Below are positions 44,424 through 53,671 of a stretch of 64,000 nt of DNA, piece after piece. The translations under genes were made by a program, and so were the position numbers. The stretch is taken from the NCBI RefSeq assembly GCF_900104525.1, contig NZ_LT629711.1, positions 124,001 through 188,000 of the forward strand, written 5' to 3'. Source of the stretch: Pedococcus dokdonensis (GTDB taxonomy: Bacteria; Actinomycetota; Actinomycetes; Actinomycetales; Dermatophilaceae). The notes beneath the pieces were generated by a model, which did no database searches, was not told where the DNA came from, and was given only the letters and a program-made list of their open reading frames with translations. The stretch's first letter is position 1. Every line of letters starts with the position of its first letter.

Positions 44424-44881
44424 CCGATCCGGTCGGCGAGGTTCCAGAGCTCCACGAGCAACCCGTGGTGGCGCTCAGCGACGTCCGCGACGAGCCGTTG
44501 GGCGTCGACGAGGTGCTCCAGGCGGTGCGACACCCCCGGTGCGGGGGGATCGCGCTGTTCGTGGGGGTCGTCCGCGAGCACGACCACGGCGCCGACGTGT
44601 CGGCCCTCGACTACAGCGCCCACCCGAGCGTCACCGAGTCGCTGGCGCAGGTCTGTGCCGAGGTAGCAGGTCGGCACGACGTCGCCCGCCTGGCGGCCGT
44701 GCACCGCGTCGGCCACCTCGAGATCGGCGACGTCGCGGTCGTGGCGGCCGTGTCGGCCCCCCACCGCGGCGAGGCCTTCGAGGCCTGCCGCGACCTCATC
44801 GACACCCTGAAGGGGACCGTGCCGATCTGGAAGCACCAGCTCTTCTCCGACGGCAGTGACGAGTGGGTGGGGCTGCCGTGA
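44420..44881 (+). CDS. moaE: Molybdopterin synthase catalytic subunit
   Basis: A 153-residue MoaE. GGIALFVGVVREHDHGADVS, LDYSAHPSVTESLAQVC, HRVGHLEIGDVAVVAAVSAP and VPIWKHQLFSDGSDEW are in family order; the Lys of IWKHQ is the conserved catalytic residue. It inserts sulfur from MoaD thiocarboxylate into cPMP. The MoaD partner is not in the window; moeZ, which charges MoaD, is at 15.9-17.1 kb. ATGA overlap with the gene before and GTGA overlap with the PDZ-Lon gene after. Confidence 0.94.
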   Translation: MTDPVGEVPELHEQPVVALSDVRDEPLGVDEVLQAVRHPRCGGIALFVGVVREHDHGADVSALDYSAHPSVTESLAQVCAEVAGRHDVARLAAVHRVGHLEIGDVAVVAAVSAPHRGEAFEACRDLIDTLKGTVPIWKHQLFSDGSDEWVGLP

Positions 44882-45990
44882 GCACGGCACCGCAGACCCC
44901 CGGCACGTCGCCGTCGTCGGGACCGCTGCTGACCGACCCCCACCAGCTCAGTCGGCGCTCCGTCGCGAGCCTGATCGGCTTCTTCGTGGCCATCGCGCTC
45001 GGGGCGCTGTCGGTGATGGTGGGCCTGCCCTACGTGATCATGAAGCCCGGCCCGATCACCAACACCCTCGGCACCCTCTCCGGCAAGCAGCTGATCACCG
45101 TCTCGGGGGCGAAGACCTACCCGACCCAGGGTGCCCTCGACTTCACCACCGTGCGCATCGCCGGAGGGCCGGGCTACCGCGTGACCGTCTGGGACCTGCT
45201 CACCGCAGCGATCCGCCCGAGCGAGGACGTCGTCGACGAGGAGCTCTACTTCCCCAAGGGGATCACCGGCAAGCAGGTCGAGGAGGAGAGCACCGCCGAG
45301 ATGGTCGACTCCCAGCAGGAAGCGATCGCGGTCGCACTGAAGGCGGTCGGCCAGAAGGTCACCGAGCACGTCGTGGTCGCCCAGGTCGCCAAGGACGCCC
45401 CCTCGGCCAGCCTGATCAAGGCGGGCGACGAGATCGTCTCGGTCGACGGCAAGGCCATCGCCGACTCCGCCGGCGTGCGGGACGGCGTCGGTGCGCACAA
45501 GCCCGGCGAGACCGTCGCGCTCGGGCTGGTCCGGGACGGCAAGCCGGTCACGGTGCGCGCCACCACCCGGGAGTCGGACGGCCGCGCGACGGTGGGGGTC
45601 TTCCTCGGCATCCGCTTCGAGTTCCCGGTGGACGTCAAGATCAACGCCGGCGACGTCGGAGGACCGTCCGCCGGCACGATGTTCTCGCTCGCCGTCTACG
45701 ACACGCTCACGCCCGGAGCGCTGACCGGCGGCCAGCAGATCGCCGGCACCGGCACGATGAGCTCCGAGGGCAAGGTCGGCCCCATCGGCGGCATCCGCCA
45801 GAAGCTGGTCGGCGCACACGACGGTGGTGCCCGGTGGTTCCTCGCCCCGGCCGAGAACTGCGACGAGGTCGTCGACCACGTGCCCGACGGCCTGCGGGTG
45901 GTCAGGATCGCGACCTTCGACGAGGCCAGGACCGCGGTCGAGGCGATCGCCGCCAAGCGGGCCGACTCGCTGCCCACCTGCACGAAGTAG
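44878..45990 (+). CDS. PDZ domain and Lon-protease-like membrane protein (YlbL family)
   Basis: A 370-residue membrane-anchored protease. One N-terminal transmembrane helix (SLIGFFVAIALGALSVMVGL), then an extracytoplasmic PDZ domain around 165-225 (HVVVAQVAKDAPSASLIKAG, VDGKAIADSAGV) and a Lon-type catalytic domain (230-350): VGGPSAGTMFSLAVYD with the nucleophilic Ser, and SSEGKVGPIGGIRQKL with the general-base Lys. The counterpart of Rv3194c. Four consecutive genes in this stretch overlap start-to-stop. Confidence 0.9.
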   Translation: MSTAPQTPGTSPSSGPLLTDPHQLSRRSVASLIGFFVAIALGALSVMVGLPYVIMKPGPITNTLGTLSGKQLITVSGAKTYPTQGALDFTTVRIAGGPGYRVTVWDLLTAAIRPSEDVVDEELYFPKGITGKQVEEESTAEMVDSQQEAIAVALKAVGQKVTEHVVVAQVAKDAPSASLIKAGDEIVSVDGKAIADSAGVRDGVGAHKPGETVALGLVRDGKPVTVRATTRESDGRATVGVFLGIRFEFPVDVKINAGDVGGPSAGTMFSLAVYDTLTPGALTGGQQIAGTGTMSSEGKVGPIGGIRQKLVGAHDGGARWFLAPAENCDEVVDHVPDGLRVVRIATFDEARTAVEAIAAKRADSLPTCTK

Positions 45991-46048
45991 AGAGCCAGCC
46001 TCCCGAGCGGGTCGGGTGCCGGCGCGCCCGGTATGCCGCGGGCGAGCC

Positions 46049-46585
46049 TCAGTCCCGCAGCGTCGCCTTGAGGGCGTGCACGAGGCCAGGGGCGATCTCG
46101 TCGCCGAGCGCGACCTTGTCGTCGCTGTCGTTGGCCCGCTGGCGCAGGAGGCACCGGCTCTGCCCGTCGCGGGTCACCGCCACGAGCAGGCGCACGTCCT
46201 GACGGCCCGGGTGTGCGGCCAGCGCGTCGACCGCCGACTCGGAGTGGTCGGGCAGGTCACGCTCCGCCTCCGGCGGCACGACGATCCGCTCGACCGCCAG
46301 GGCAGCCCCCACCACACTTTCGGGCCACGCGATCCCGCCGAGCAGGCTCTCGAGGTTGGAGGTGCGGGGCAGGTTCTCCTGCTCGATGGCGCTGAGGGCG
46401 CCCTCGGCGAGGTCGGAGCCGCGCATCTGGCCGCGCAGGTGTGGCTCGCGGTCGAGCAGGTCCGCGGTCGGCACCAGGGCGAAGAGCCGCGGGTTCTGGT
46501 CCCACCCGGAGGCGGCGACGTGCCGTTCGGTGTCCAGGGCGGCGATGGACAGCGGGTCGGCGACGGGGCGAGAGGTGTGGCTCAC
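46049..46585 (-). CDS. PPA1309-family protein
   Basis: A 178-residue protein of a conserved actinobacterial family with no known function. DPLSIAALDTERHVAASGWD and NPRLFALVPTADLLDREPHL near the start are family-typical, then ENLPRTSNLESLLGGIAWPE and RLLVAVTRDGQSRCLLRQRA. GTG at 46585 is proposed; an upstream ATG at 46612 is possible. It is convergent with the PDZ-Lon gene and divergent from UPF0182, the usual context. Confidence 0.8.
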   Translation of the reverse strand: MSHTSRPVADPLSIAALDTERHVAASGWDQNPRLFALVPTADLLDREPHLRGQMRGSDLAEGALSAIEQENLPRTSNLESLLGGIAWPESVVGAALAVERIVVPPEAERDLPDHSESAVDALAAHPGRQDVRLLVAVTRDGQSRCLLRQRANDSDDKVALGDEIAPGLVHALKATLRD

Positions 46586-46766
46586 GCGCCCATGGTGCCG
46601 CATCTGGCAGACCCCGTCCGCATCCGCCCGGCCCACACCTCCCAGTCCTTGCACAGGTCGTGCCGACCCGTGTCCCAGGCGTGCGTGGGAACCCCAGGCG
46701 CGCTCGGTAAGTTGGACCCATCACAGGCGACCACCGAGGGAGGTCGCGCGAACGATCGGGCGTGGT

Positions 46767-49700
46767 GTGAGTTCTTCTGAGTGGTTCGGCCAGGGTGAGC
46801 CGGGAGCCGAGGGTGGTCGGCCAGAGGGCACGCCACGCGGTGGGGGTCCTGGCGGGCGTCGCCCTCCGACCCTGACCTTCAACCGCCGTCGCGGTCCGCT
46901 CGTGCCGACGTTGATCGTGCTGGTCGTGCTCGGCTTCGCCGTCTCGCTGCTCGCCTCGCTGTGGACGGAGGTGCTGTGGTTCGACTCGGTCGGCTACCGC
47001 CAGGTCTTCACGACCGAGCTCTTCACGAAGGTGCTGCTGTTCGTCGTCGGGTTCGTCATCACGGCAGCCGTCGTGGCTTCGAGCCTCGTCATCGGCTACC
47101 GGACGCGGCCGATCTACGCACCCGTCACCGCCCAGCAGCAGAACCTCGACCAGTACCGCGAGGCCATCGAACCGCTGCGCAAGATCGCGATCTTCGCGAT
47201 CCCCGGCATCCTCGGCCTGCTCGCAGGCACCGGGGCGGCGGGGCAGTGGCAGACCTACCTGCTCTGGCGCAACGGGGTGTCGTTCGGGACGAAGGACCCG
47301 CAGTTCGGGCTCGACCTGTCGTTCTTCATGTTCACGCTCCCGTGGATCCAGTTCCTCCTCGGCTTCCTCACGATGGCCCTGGTCATGGCGACCCTGGCCG
47401 CAGCCTTCACGCACTACGTCTACGGCGGCCTGCAGATCCAGTCGCGCGCGGAGCGCACCTCGCGCGCAGCCCGCACCCACCTCGCGATCCTCGTCGCAGC
47501 GCTCGTCCTGGTGCGGGCTGCGACCTACTGGTTCGACCGGTATGCGTTGTCCACCAAGGACTCCCGACTCCTCACGGGCATCGGCTACACCGATGCCCAC
47601 GCCGTCCTGCCGGCCAAGGCGATCCTCGCCATCTCGGCGCTGATGACGGTCGGACTGTTCGTCGCCTCGATCTGGTCGCGCTCGTGGCGGTTGCCGATCG
47701 TCGGGGTGGCGCTGCTGCTCATCACCTCGATCGTCGTGGGCAGCATCTACCCCGCGCTCTACCAGCGGTTCAAGGTGAAGCCGTCGGAGAAGTCGCTCGA
47801 GCAGCTCTACATCGACCGCAACATCAAGGCGACCCGCACGGCCTACGGCATCGCGGACGTGAAGACCGAGGGTTACACCGCGACAACCGAGGCGACCCAG
47901 GGTCAGCTGCGCGACGACGCCGAGACCATCCCGGGCATCCGCCTCGTCGACCCCATCGTGGTGTCGCCGACCTTCAAGCAGCTCCAGTCGGTGCGGTCCT
48001 ACTACGCCTTCCCGGACGCCCTCGACGTCGACCGCTACACCGTCGACGGCAAGGTCCGCGACACCGTCCTGGCGGTGCGCGAACTCGACCTCAACGGCAT
48101 CCCCGCCAACCAGCGCAACTGGCTCAACGACCACACCGTCTACACCCACGGCTTCGGGCTGGTGGCGGCGTTCGGCAACCAGCGCACCACCGACGGGCAG
48201 CCCGTCTTCTACGAGCGGAACATCCCGCAGGCCGGTGAGCTGCCCGACTTCGAGCCGCGCATCTACTTCGGCGAGCAGTCGCCGTCCTACTCCATCGTGG
48301 GAGCCTCGAGCGGCAGCAGCCCGCGCGAGTTCGACTACCCGGACACCAGTGCCGCCGGCCAGAAGAACAACACCTACACGGGCCAGGGTGGTGTCGCGCT
48401 CGGGTCCTTGCCGCGCAAGCTGGCCTACGCGTTGAAGTACCGCGAGCTCAACCTGCTCCTGTCGGACGCGGTCAACGACAAGAGCCGCATCCTTGACCAC
48501 CGCCAGCCCCTCGAGCGGGTCGAGCGGGTCGCCCCGTGGTTGACCCCCGACGGCAACCCCTACCCGGCCGTCGTCGACGGCAGGGTGCAGTGGATCATCG
48601 ACGGCTACACGACCTCGGCCGACTACCCCTACTCGCGGCTGACCGACCTCGACACCGCCACCTCCGACTCGGTGACGGCGAGGTCCAGTGCGGTCACCAC
48701 CATCGGCCGCGGCCAGGTCAACTACATCCGCAACTCGGTGAAGGCGACCGTCGACGCCTACGACGGGTCGATCAAGCTCTATGCCTGGGACGACAAGGAC
48801 CCGCTGCTTCGGGCCTGGAGCAAGGCGTTCGGCAACACGGTGCTTCCGATGAGCCAGATGAGCGGCGACCTGATGTCGCACATCCGATACCCCGAAGACC
48901 TGTTCAAGGTGCAGCGGCAGACCCTCGCCAAGTACCACGTCACCGACGCCGCGTCGTTCTACGGCGGCCAGGACTACTGGCAGATCCCGGAGGACCCGGC
49001 GCAGGAGGCCAGCGTCGTGCAGCCGCCGTACTACCTGACCCTGAAGATGCCCGACCAGGACGACGCGCGCTTCTCGATCACGACGACGTTCAAGCCGGTC
49101 GGAGACCGGCAGATCCTCACCGGCTTCCTCGCCGTCGACGCCGACGCCGGCAACACCAAGGGTCAGCGCAGCAGCGACTACGGCACGATGCGGCTGCTCA
49201 CCCTGCCCAAGGACAGCCAGGTCAGCGGTCCCGGCCAGGTGCAGAACGAGATCGGGTCGTCGAACGCGACCTCGCCCGACTCCGCCCTCAACCTGAGCCA
49301 GTTCCTCAACAACGCGCGCCAGAGCGGGTCGAGCGTGACGCTCGGCAACCTGCTGACGCTCCCGGTCGGGGGCGGTCTGCTCTACGTCCAGCCGGTCTAC
49401 GTCCGGGCCAGCGGCGACTCCGGGTACCCGCTCCAGCGGGCCACCGTCGTCGCGTTCGGTGACAAGCTCGCCTGGGCCTACACGCTCGACGGCGCGCTCG
49501 ACGGGTTGTTCGGCGGCAACTCGGGCGCGACGGCCGGCGACTCCGGCTCGACGCCCACGACACCGCCGACAGGCGGCACCCCGACCACCCCGCCCACCAC
49601 CGACGAGGCTGCCCTCGCCGAGGCGCTGGCCGACATCCAAGCCGCGTACGACGCGGGTCAGAAGGCGCTCAAGGCCGGTGACTTCGCGGCATACGGCACT

Positions 49701-49847
49701 GCCCAGAAGCAGCTCGACGACGCCATCAAGCGCGCCGTCGCGGCTGCGCCCCAGGGCGGTTCGGTGACCGTCAAGCCGTCGCCGTCCGCCACCGCCAGCC
49801 CGACCGGGACACCCACCAGCACGCCCACGACGACGTCCACGCCCTGA
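46767..49847 (+). CDS. UPF0182 family membrane protein
   Basis: A 1026-residue membrane protein. The N-terminal 30 residues are Gly/Pro-rich and cytosolic, then about seven helices (LIVLVVLGFAVSLLASLW, LLFVVGFVITAAVVASSLVI, FLLGFLTMALVMATLAAAF and so on) to residue 330. A large soluble domain follows, with ITSIVVGSIYPALYQRFKVK at the boundary and conserved IRLVDPIVVSPTFKQLQSVR. The C-terminal 100 residues are Thr/Pro-rich around a charged helix. Counterpart of Rv3193c; function unknown. GTG at 46767. It runs toward the tRNA gene. Confidence 0.92.
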   Translation: MSSSEWFGQGEPGAEGGRPEGTPRGGGPGGRRPPTLTFNRRRGPLVPTLIVLVVLGFAVSLLASLWTEVLWFDSVGYRQVFTTELFTKVLLFVVGFVITAAVVASSLVIGYRTRPIYAPVTAQQQNLDQYREAIEPLRKIAIFAIPGILGLLAGTGAAGQWQTYLLWRNGVSFGTKDPQFGLDLSFFMFTLPWIQFLLGFLTMALVMATLAAAFTHYVYGGLQIQSRAERTSRAARTHLAILVAALVLVRAATYWFDRYALSTKDSRLLTGIGYTDAHAVLPAKAILAISALMTVGLFVASIWSRSWRLPIVGVALLLITSIVVGSIYPALYQRFKVKPSEKSLEQLYIDRNIKATRTAYGIADVKTEGYTATTEATQGQLRDDAETIPGIRLVDPIVVSPTFKQLQSVRSYYAFPDALDVDRYTVDGKVRDTVLAVRELDLNGIPANQRNWLNDHTVYTHGFGLVAAFGNQRTTDGQPVFYERNIPQAGELPDFEPRIYFGEQSPSYSIVGASSGSSPREFDYPDTSAAGQKNNTYTGQGGVALGSLPRKLAYALKYRELNLLLSDAVNDKSRILDHRQPLERVERVAPWLTPDGNPYPAVVDGRVQWIIDGYTTSADYPYSRLTDLDTATSDSVTARSSAVTTIGRGQVNYIRNSVKATVDAYDGSIKLYAWDDKDPLLRAWSKAFGNTVLPMSQMSGDLMSHIRYPEDLFKVQRQTLAKYHVTDAASFYGGQDYWQIPEDPAQEASVVQPPYYLTLKMPDQDDARFSITTTFKPVGDRQILTGFLAVDADAGNTKGQRSSDYGTMRLLTLPKDSQVSGPGQVQNEIGSSNATSPDSALNLSQFLNNARQSGSSVTLGNLLTLPVGGGLLYVQPVYVRASGDSGYPLQRATVVAFGDKLAWAYTLDGALDGLFGGNSGATAGDSGSTPTTPPTGGTPTTPPTTDEAALAEALADIQAAYDAGQKALKAGDFAAYGTAQKQLDDAIKRAVAAAPQGGSVTVKPSPSATASPTGTPTSTPTTTSTP

Positions 49848-49889
49848 CGGACGGCTGACCAGCGAGACGGAGGCCCTGCAGCAACCGAT

Positions 49890-49919
49890 TTGGTTCGTCT
49901 GCAGGGCTTCCCGTAAGGT
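49890..49919 (+). promoter_or_regulatory. Promoter of the initiator tRNA gene
   Basis: TTGGTT (49890-49895) and TAAGGT (49914-49919), spacer 18, ending 12 bases before the tRNA. The -35 overlaps the loop of a small hairpin (49873-49881 with 49899-49907). Confidence 0.65.
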
Positions 49920-49931
49920 GGTGTCTACCGA

Positions 49932-50008
49932 CGCGGGGTGGAGCAGCTCGGTAGCTCGCCGGGCTCATAACCCGGAGGTCGCAGGTTCAAATCCTGCCCC
50001 CGCTACCA
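49932..50008 (+). tRNA. Initiator tRNA-Met (CAT)
   Basis: A 77-base tRNA including encoded CCA. Acceptor stem CGCGGGG pairs with CCCCGCT except at positions 1-72, the mismatch that marks initiators. The anticodon stem has three consecutive G-C pairs (GGG/CCC) around CTCATAA, the other initiator trait. T-loop GGTTCAAATCC. Its 3' 56 bases are duplicated at 54297-54352, which identifies it as the attachment site of the island that follows. Confidence 0.97.
49953..50008 (+). repeat. attL: 3' part of the tRNA-fMet gene
   Basis: 56 bases identical to 54297-54352, running from the D-stem through CCA. Identical sequence at both ends of the island is the normal result of tyrosine-recombinase integration into a tRNA. 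Confidence 0.93.
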
Positions 50009-50021
50009 CGAAGTAGCAGGT

Positions 50022-50055
50022 CAGAGGCCCTTTCCCATCTGGGAGAGGGCCTCTG
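50022..50055 (+). terminator. Hairpin just inside attL
   Basis: 15-base arms (50022-50036, 50041-50055) with one mismatch, loop ATCT. It would terminate the tRNA transcript and came with the island, because the resident terminator now lies beyond attR. Confidence 0.7.
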
Positions 50056-50721
50056 GCGTTGGTCTGTGTAGCCAAATGTGTAGCCAGTCGAGCGTGAGAA
50101 GGGCCGGGACGCGTGGGACGCACCGGGACGGCTGGGCCGACGCAGAAACCATGAGACACCCGGCCGGACGCGTGACGAGACCGTTTCGGGGTGTCGCCGG
50201 GTCGGTTTCCGGGCGATCGCCGACACGGCCCGCAGGGCCGAGTACGGCCGTCCCATACCGTTCCCCCTGGAGACGTGATTCCGGCTGAGATCGGGATCTC
50301 GACCAGGACTTGAGGGGCGAGCTCGGGCGGTGGCGTGAGGTCCAGGCATGATGTGGCCGGTAGTCGGAGCTTGTTCGGGCATGGCCGATTTCCCGACAGG
50401 GCCGGGGGCTCCTCACACCGGCATGTCGTGCGTTAGGTCTCGTAGAATCGGGACGCGGCGTGCATGCCGGTTACGTCCTCCCGCATTACCGTTCCCTGCC
50501 GGGCTGAGTCGCTCAGGACCCTCCCCGGCTGACCGGCGCGCATCTTCCGCCAGACTGAGAGCGGGCGCCACTTCGTGAGACGGACGTAGTTCGAAAGGAC
50601 TGTTTCCGACTGTTACCTCTTAAAGAGTTGGCAAAGGCATTGTTTGCGTGGTCTTGTCTGCATCAGAGTCCTCGCTGATCGCCCTCGCCGGGGAAGGGCA
50701 CCTGATTTGCAGGGGTAGGAC
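50056..50721. other. Non-coding stretch at the left end of the island
   Basis: No credible gene. It contains the paired GTGTAGCC motifs (50066-50085), GC-rich sequence without codon structure to about 50580, then a more AT-rich 120 bases (TTAAAGAGTTGGCAAAGGC and similar) that probably hold the Rhs promoter. AGGGGTAGG lies just before the Rhs ATG. Confidence 0.6.
50066..50085 (+). promoter_or_regulatory. Paired GTGTAGCC motifs near attL (candidate integrase arm sites)
   Basis: GTGTAGCC at 50066-50073 and 50078-50085 separated by AAAT. The same arrangement occurs at 54179-54198 near attR. Confidence 0.5.
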
Positions 50722-52840
50722 ATGTCAGCTGTGCTGTCGTCGCGTGTGCTGTCGTCGTGGTTTATCGGTGGGCGGTTGCGGCCGGCTCTGCGCACGGCGG
50801 TGATGGCGGTTGCTGCGGCGTTGACGGTTACGGTGGCCGCTGTAGAGCCAGCTGCTGGTGCGGTGCCTGCCGCGGCGACGCCGAAGGTGGAGAAGGTCAC
50901 GTCTCGCTCGGATGTGGTGTCTGCCCGGGTGACTGCGCGGGCGCAGGGATCTCGGGTCGAGGTCGAGTCGCTGCGTGATGAGACGTCGACGACGTGGGTG
51001 AACCCTGACGGGACGATGACGACCCAGGCCCACGGCGGCCAGATCCGGTTCAAGGACACCAAGGGGGCGTGGCGCGACGTCGACCTGACTTTGGCGGAGG
51101 CTGCGGACGGCACGGTGGCGCCGAAGGGGCACCCGCAGGGGTTGTCCCTGGCCGGAGCCCGAGTCCCTGACCTACTCCGGGACCGTCCAACCCGTCAAGC
51201 AGAGCGTCGACGCCAACGGGAACCCGATCGAGGACGAGAACGGGCCTGTCTACGAACCCGACGGGCCCGCGCTGACCAACCAGCCGTGGCTGGCCTGGTC
51301 GGTCACCCACGACGCCCAAGGACGGGTCAAGTCCGAGCTCACCGGCCCGTCCGCCGGGTTCGACGGTAACCCCGGCGTGCACGACCCAGACGACATCACC
51401 GGCTACGACGTCAGCGACGCCGCCATCGGGTACGACCGCAGCTACGCCTACGACGGGGCCGGTCGTCTCGCCAGCGTGGCCGACCACACCGCCAGCGACC
51501 ACGGCGCCGACCTGGACGCCTCACCCTGTGTGGTACGGGCCTACACGTTCGACAACAACGGCCGCCGCAAGACCCTCACCACCGCCACGCACAGCGACGG
51601 TGACTGTGCCGGAACCACCGGAGTGACCAGCACCAGCGCGTCATTCGATAACTACGACACCGCCGACCGACCCACCCTCGGCCAAGGCGGCGTTGGCCAG
51701 TACGTGTACGACGCGCTCGGGCGGCAGACGGCGCTGCCGGCTGTGGACACCCCTGACTACGCCACCGACACCACCGCCGGCGGCATCACGCTGGGGTACT
51801 TCGACGACGACCTGCCCCGTTCTGTCGCTCAGACCGTCGCCGGGGTCACGACCTCCACGGTGTTCACCCTCGACGCAGCGGGTCGTCGATCCAGCGCGAC
51901 AACGACGACCGGTACGGCGACGTCGACCTTGGTGCGGCACTACGCCGATGGGTCGGACAACCCCGCTTGGACCGACAAGGACGGCATCATCACCAGGTAT
52001 GCCGAATCAATCGGCGGTGACCTCGGACTCACCTTGGCCGCCGACGGCTCAGCCGACCTGACCCTGGCAAACCTGCACGGCGATGTTGTCACCACGGTCC
52101 CGATCAGTGCCGCCGCGACCAACAGTGACGCCGCCGCCGGGATCGACGGGTGGTCCGACTTCACCGAGTACGGGGCACCCCGCACCGGCTCCAGCACGAC
52201 GACGACTGGCGGGTCGCTTGGGTATGGCTGGCTCGGCGCGAAACAGCGCTCCACCACCACCGAGACTGCAGGCCTGACCCTGATGGGCGACCGGCTCTAC
52301 AACGCAGTGTCAGGTCGCTTCACGAGCCTCGACCCCGAACCCGGCGGCAACGCCACTGCGTACGCCTACCCCAACGACCCAATCAACATGTACGACCTCG
52401 ACGGCCACTGGAGCGTACGTAAGGCATTCTGGAAAGGCGTCGGCTTCTTCAGCGCTCGTCAATACATCACCGCGACAGGCTACGCGTCGAAGTTTGACGG
52501 TAGGGGAGTGAGGAGGTCCCTCTGGCCGTCGGCCGCAGGCAACTACAGCTACGAAGTGTCCGCTAAGCAGTCATCGAGTCGATGGGGGGGATCGTTCGGG
52601 AGGCATGCCGTGAGGGCTTTCCGTAGCCGAGCGTTCCGCTTCGGGGCACGGGCTTTCGGCAGGACGGCCGGTTGGCAGGTCACGGCCGTGGCTACAGGAC
52701 TCGACTACTATCACAGTCGGCCCAAGTGGCGACCTCGGCAGCACCTGAGCGAGATGCGCTCAGCTTGGGGCAAGCCTGTCAACGCTGCGTTTGGCTGGGC
52801 GACCAGGAAATTCTGGAGCAAGGCAAGGGGTGCGTACTGA
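50722..52840 (+). pseudogene. RHS/YD-repeat protein gene, internally deleted and out of frame, with intact C-terminal tip
   Basis: The first 145 or so codons from ATG 50722 encode an export-type N-terminus (RTAVMAVAAALTVTVAAV) and the start of an Rhs shell protein (VEVESLRDETSTTWVNPDGT). At about 51155-51170 the frame changes, and the rest of the sequence (about 560 codons to 52840) is the C-terminal part of an Rhs core: YD-type repeats such as DRSYAYDGAGRLASVADH and VGQYVYDALGRQTALP, and the core-closing NDPINMYDLDGHW. The missing middle would normally be well over a thousand residues. A unique tip of 142 residues (52412-52837) follows the core boundary. From a GTG at 51377, the C-terminal part alone could be translated. 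Confidence 0.85.
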
Positions 52841-52841
52841 A

Positions 52842-53057
52842 ATGGCGAAGCACCGTTCCGACAGCCGGCGAGAGTCCGACTTCTCGCTCGGCCCCCGCGG
52901 CTGGATTCTGGCGATAGGGACGGCTGTCTTCGGACCTCTTTTCCTCATTCATTACGTTACTGAAGGTCGACCTCTGGCTGCCGTTGTGGCCGGTGTCCTG
53001 AGCGTTCTTGCACTGCTGACGCTCGGCTGGGTCACGCGGCATCGAGGTGATGGATGA
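52842..53057 (+). CDS. Small two-helix membrane protein, candidate immunity protein
   Basis: A 71-residue protein starting 1 base after the Rhs stop. N-terminal 18 residues are charged (MAKHRSDSRRESDFSLG), then two hydrophobic helices (GWILAIGTAVFGPLFLIHYV and PLAAVVAGVLSVLALLTLGW) and a short basic tail. AAGGGG lies 12 bases before the ATG. In polymorphic-toxin loci the gene right after the tip encodes the matching immunity protein; a membrane immunity protein suggests a toxin acting at the membrane. No family recognised. It is intact, unlike its neighbours. Confidence 0.65.
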   Translation: MAKHRSDSRRESDFSLGPRGWILAIGTAVFGPLFLIHYVTEGRPLAAVVAGVLSVLALLTLGWVTRHRGDG

Positions 53058-53218
53058 AGGGGACGAGCTGTGTCGGTTGCGTTGTCGAACCGCGGTAAGC
53101 CAGGGCGGGCATCCAGCCGCTTAGAGGGCGCAAGTCGACGGCAGCCGGTGTACCTTACATAAGATCGGTTATTGGCGCGACGAATCGGCTTGCGCGGCAG
53201 GCAGTTTCAGGCATCTCT

Positions 53219-53671
53219 CTACAGCGCTACCTCGCGCTGTTGGTCGAGTCGGCGCGCGATGCTCGATTGCTCGCCGCGTAGACGCCTGCTGGAGCGCCTG
53301 GCCTTCGTGAACGTTGCCAGCACGAGAAGAATCGACATTAACGCCGCAAGAAGGCCGACGACCAGGCTGACGTCGCGGGCGATCGGGCCCTGGCCCAGTG
53401 GTTGCGTCGCGCGCGTTGACGTAGGTGTGAAGGGCTGACTGTGCGATGTAGGCGGGTATCGCGAGGCGTGGCGCCAGCCCAAGGGGGCGTCGCCGGCGGC
53501 CAAGTACCATCACGGCCCCCAGCACCGCTGACGCCAAGCAGGCCATGACGACATAGGCGACCACGTCACTGAGGAGCCCGGCGACATCGACCCGGGGAGC
53601 GCCGTAGATGCCTTGCAGCAGATCAGCGAGGTAGTACGCAAGGACAGCCGGGCCCAAGAACGCGAACCCAC
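53219..53671 (-). pseudogene. Truncated, frameshifted membrane protein gene
   Basis: On the minus strand, one frame encodes FAFLGPAVLAYYLADLLQGI, DVVAYVVMACLASAVLGAVM and RLAIPAYIAQSALHTYVNA. A shift inside the GCGCGCG run near 53410 gives a second frame with SLVVGLLAALMSILLVLATF and a Lys/Arg-rich end (RRLDQQREVAL). The four hydrophobic helices look like one protein. Its N-terminus is missing: beyond 53672 the DNA is Rhs core read backward. Possibly a former immunity gene. Confidence 0.55.

Noticed and set aside
49965..50382. Minus-strand frames running through the tRNA, read as an integrase C-terminus
   Set aside because: No recombinase motifs (R, HxxR, Y) are present. The frames are chance openings, and the shared segment is explained by the GTGTAGCC repeats.
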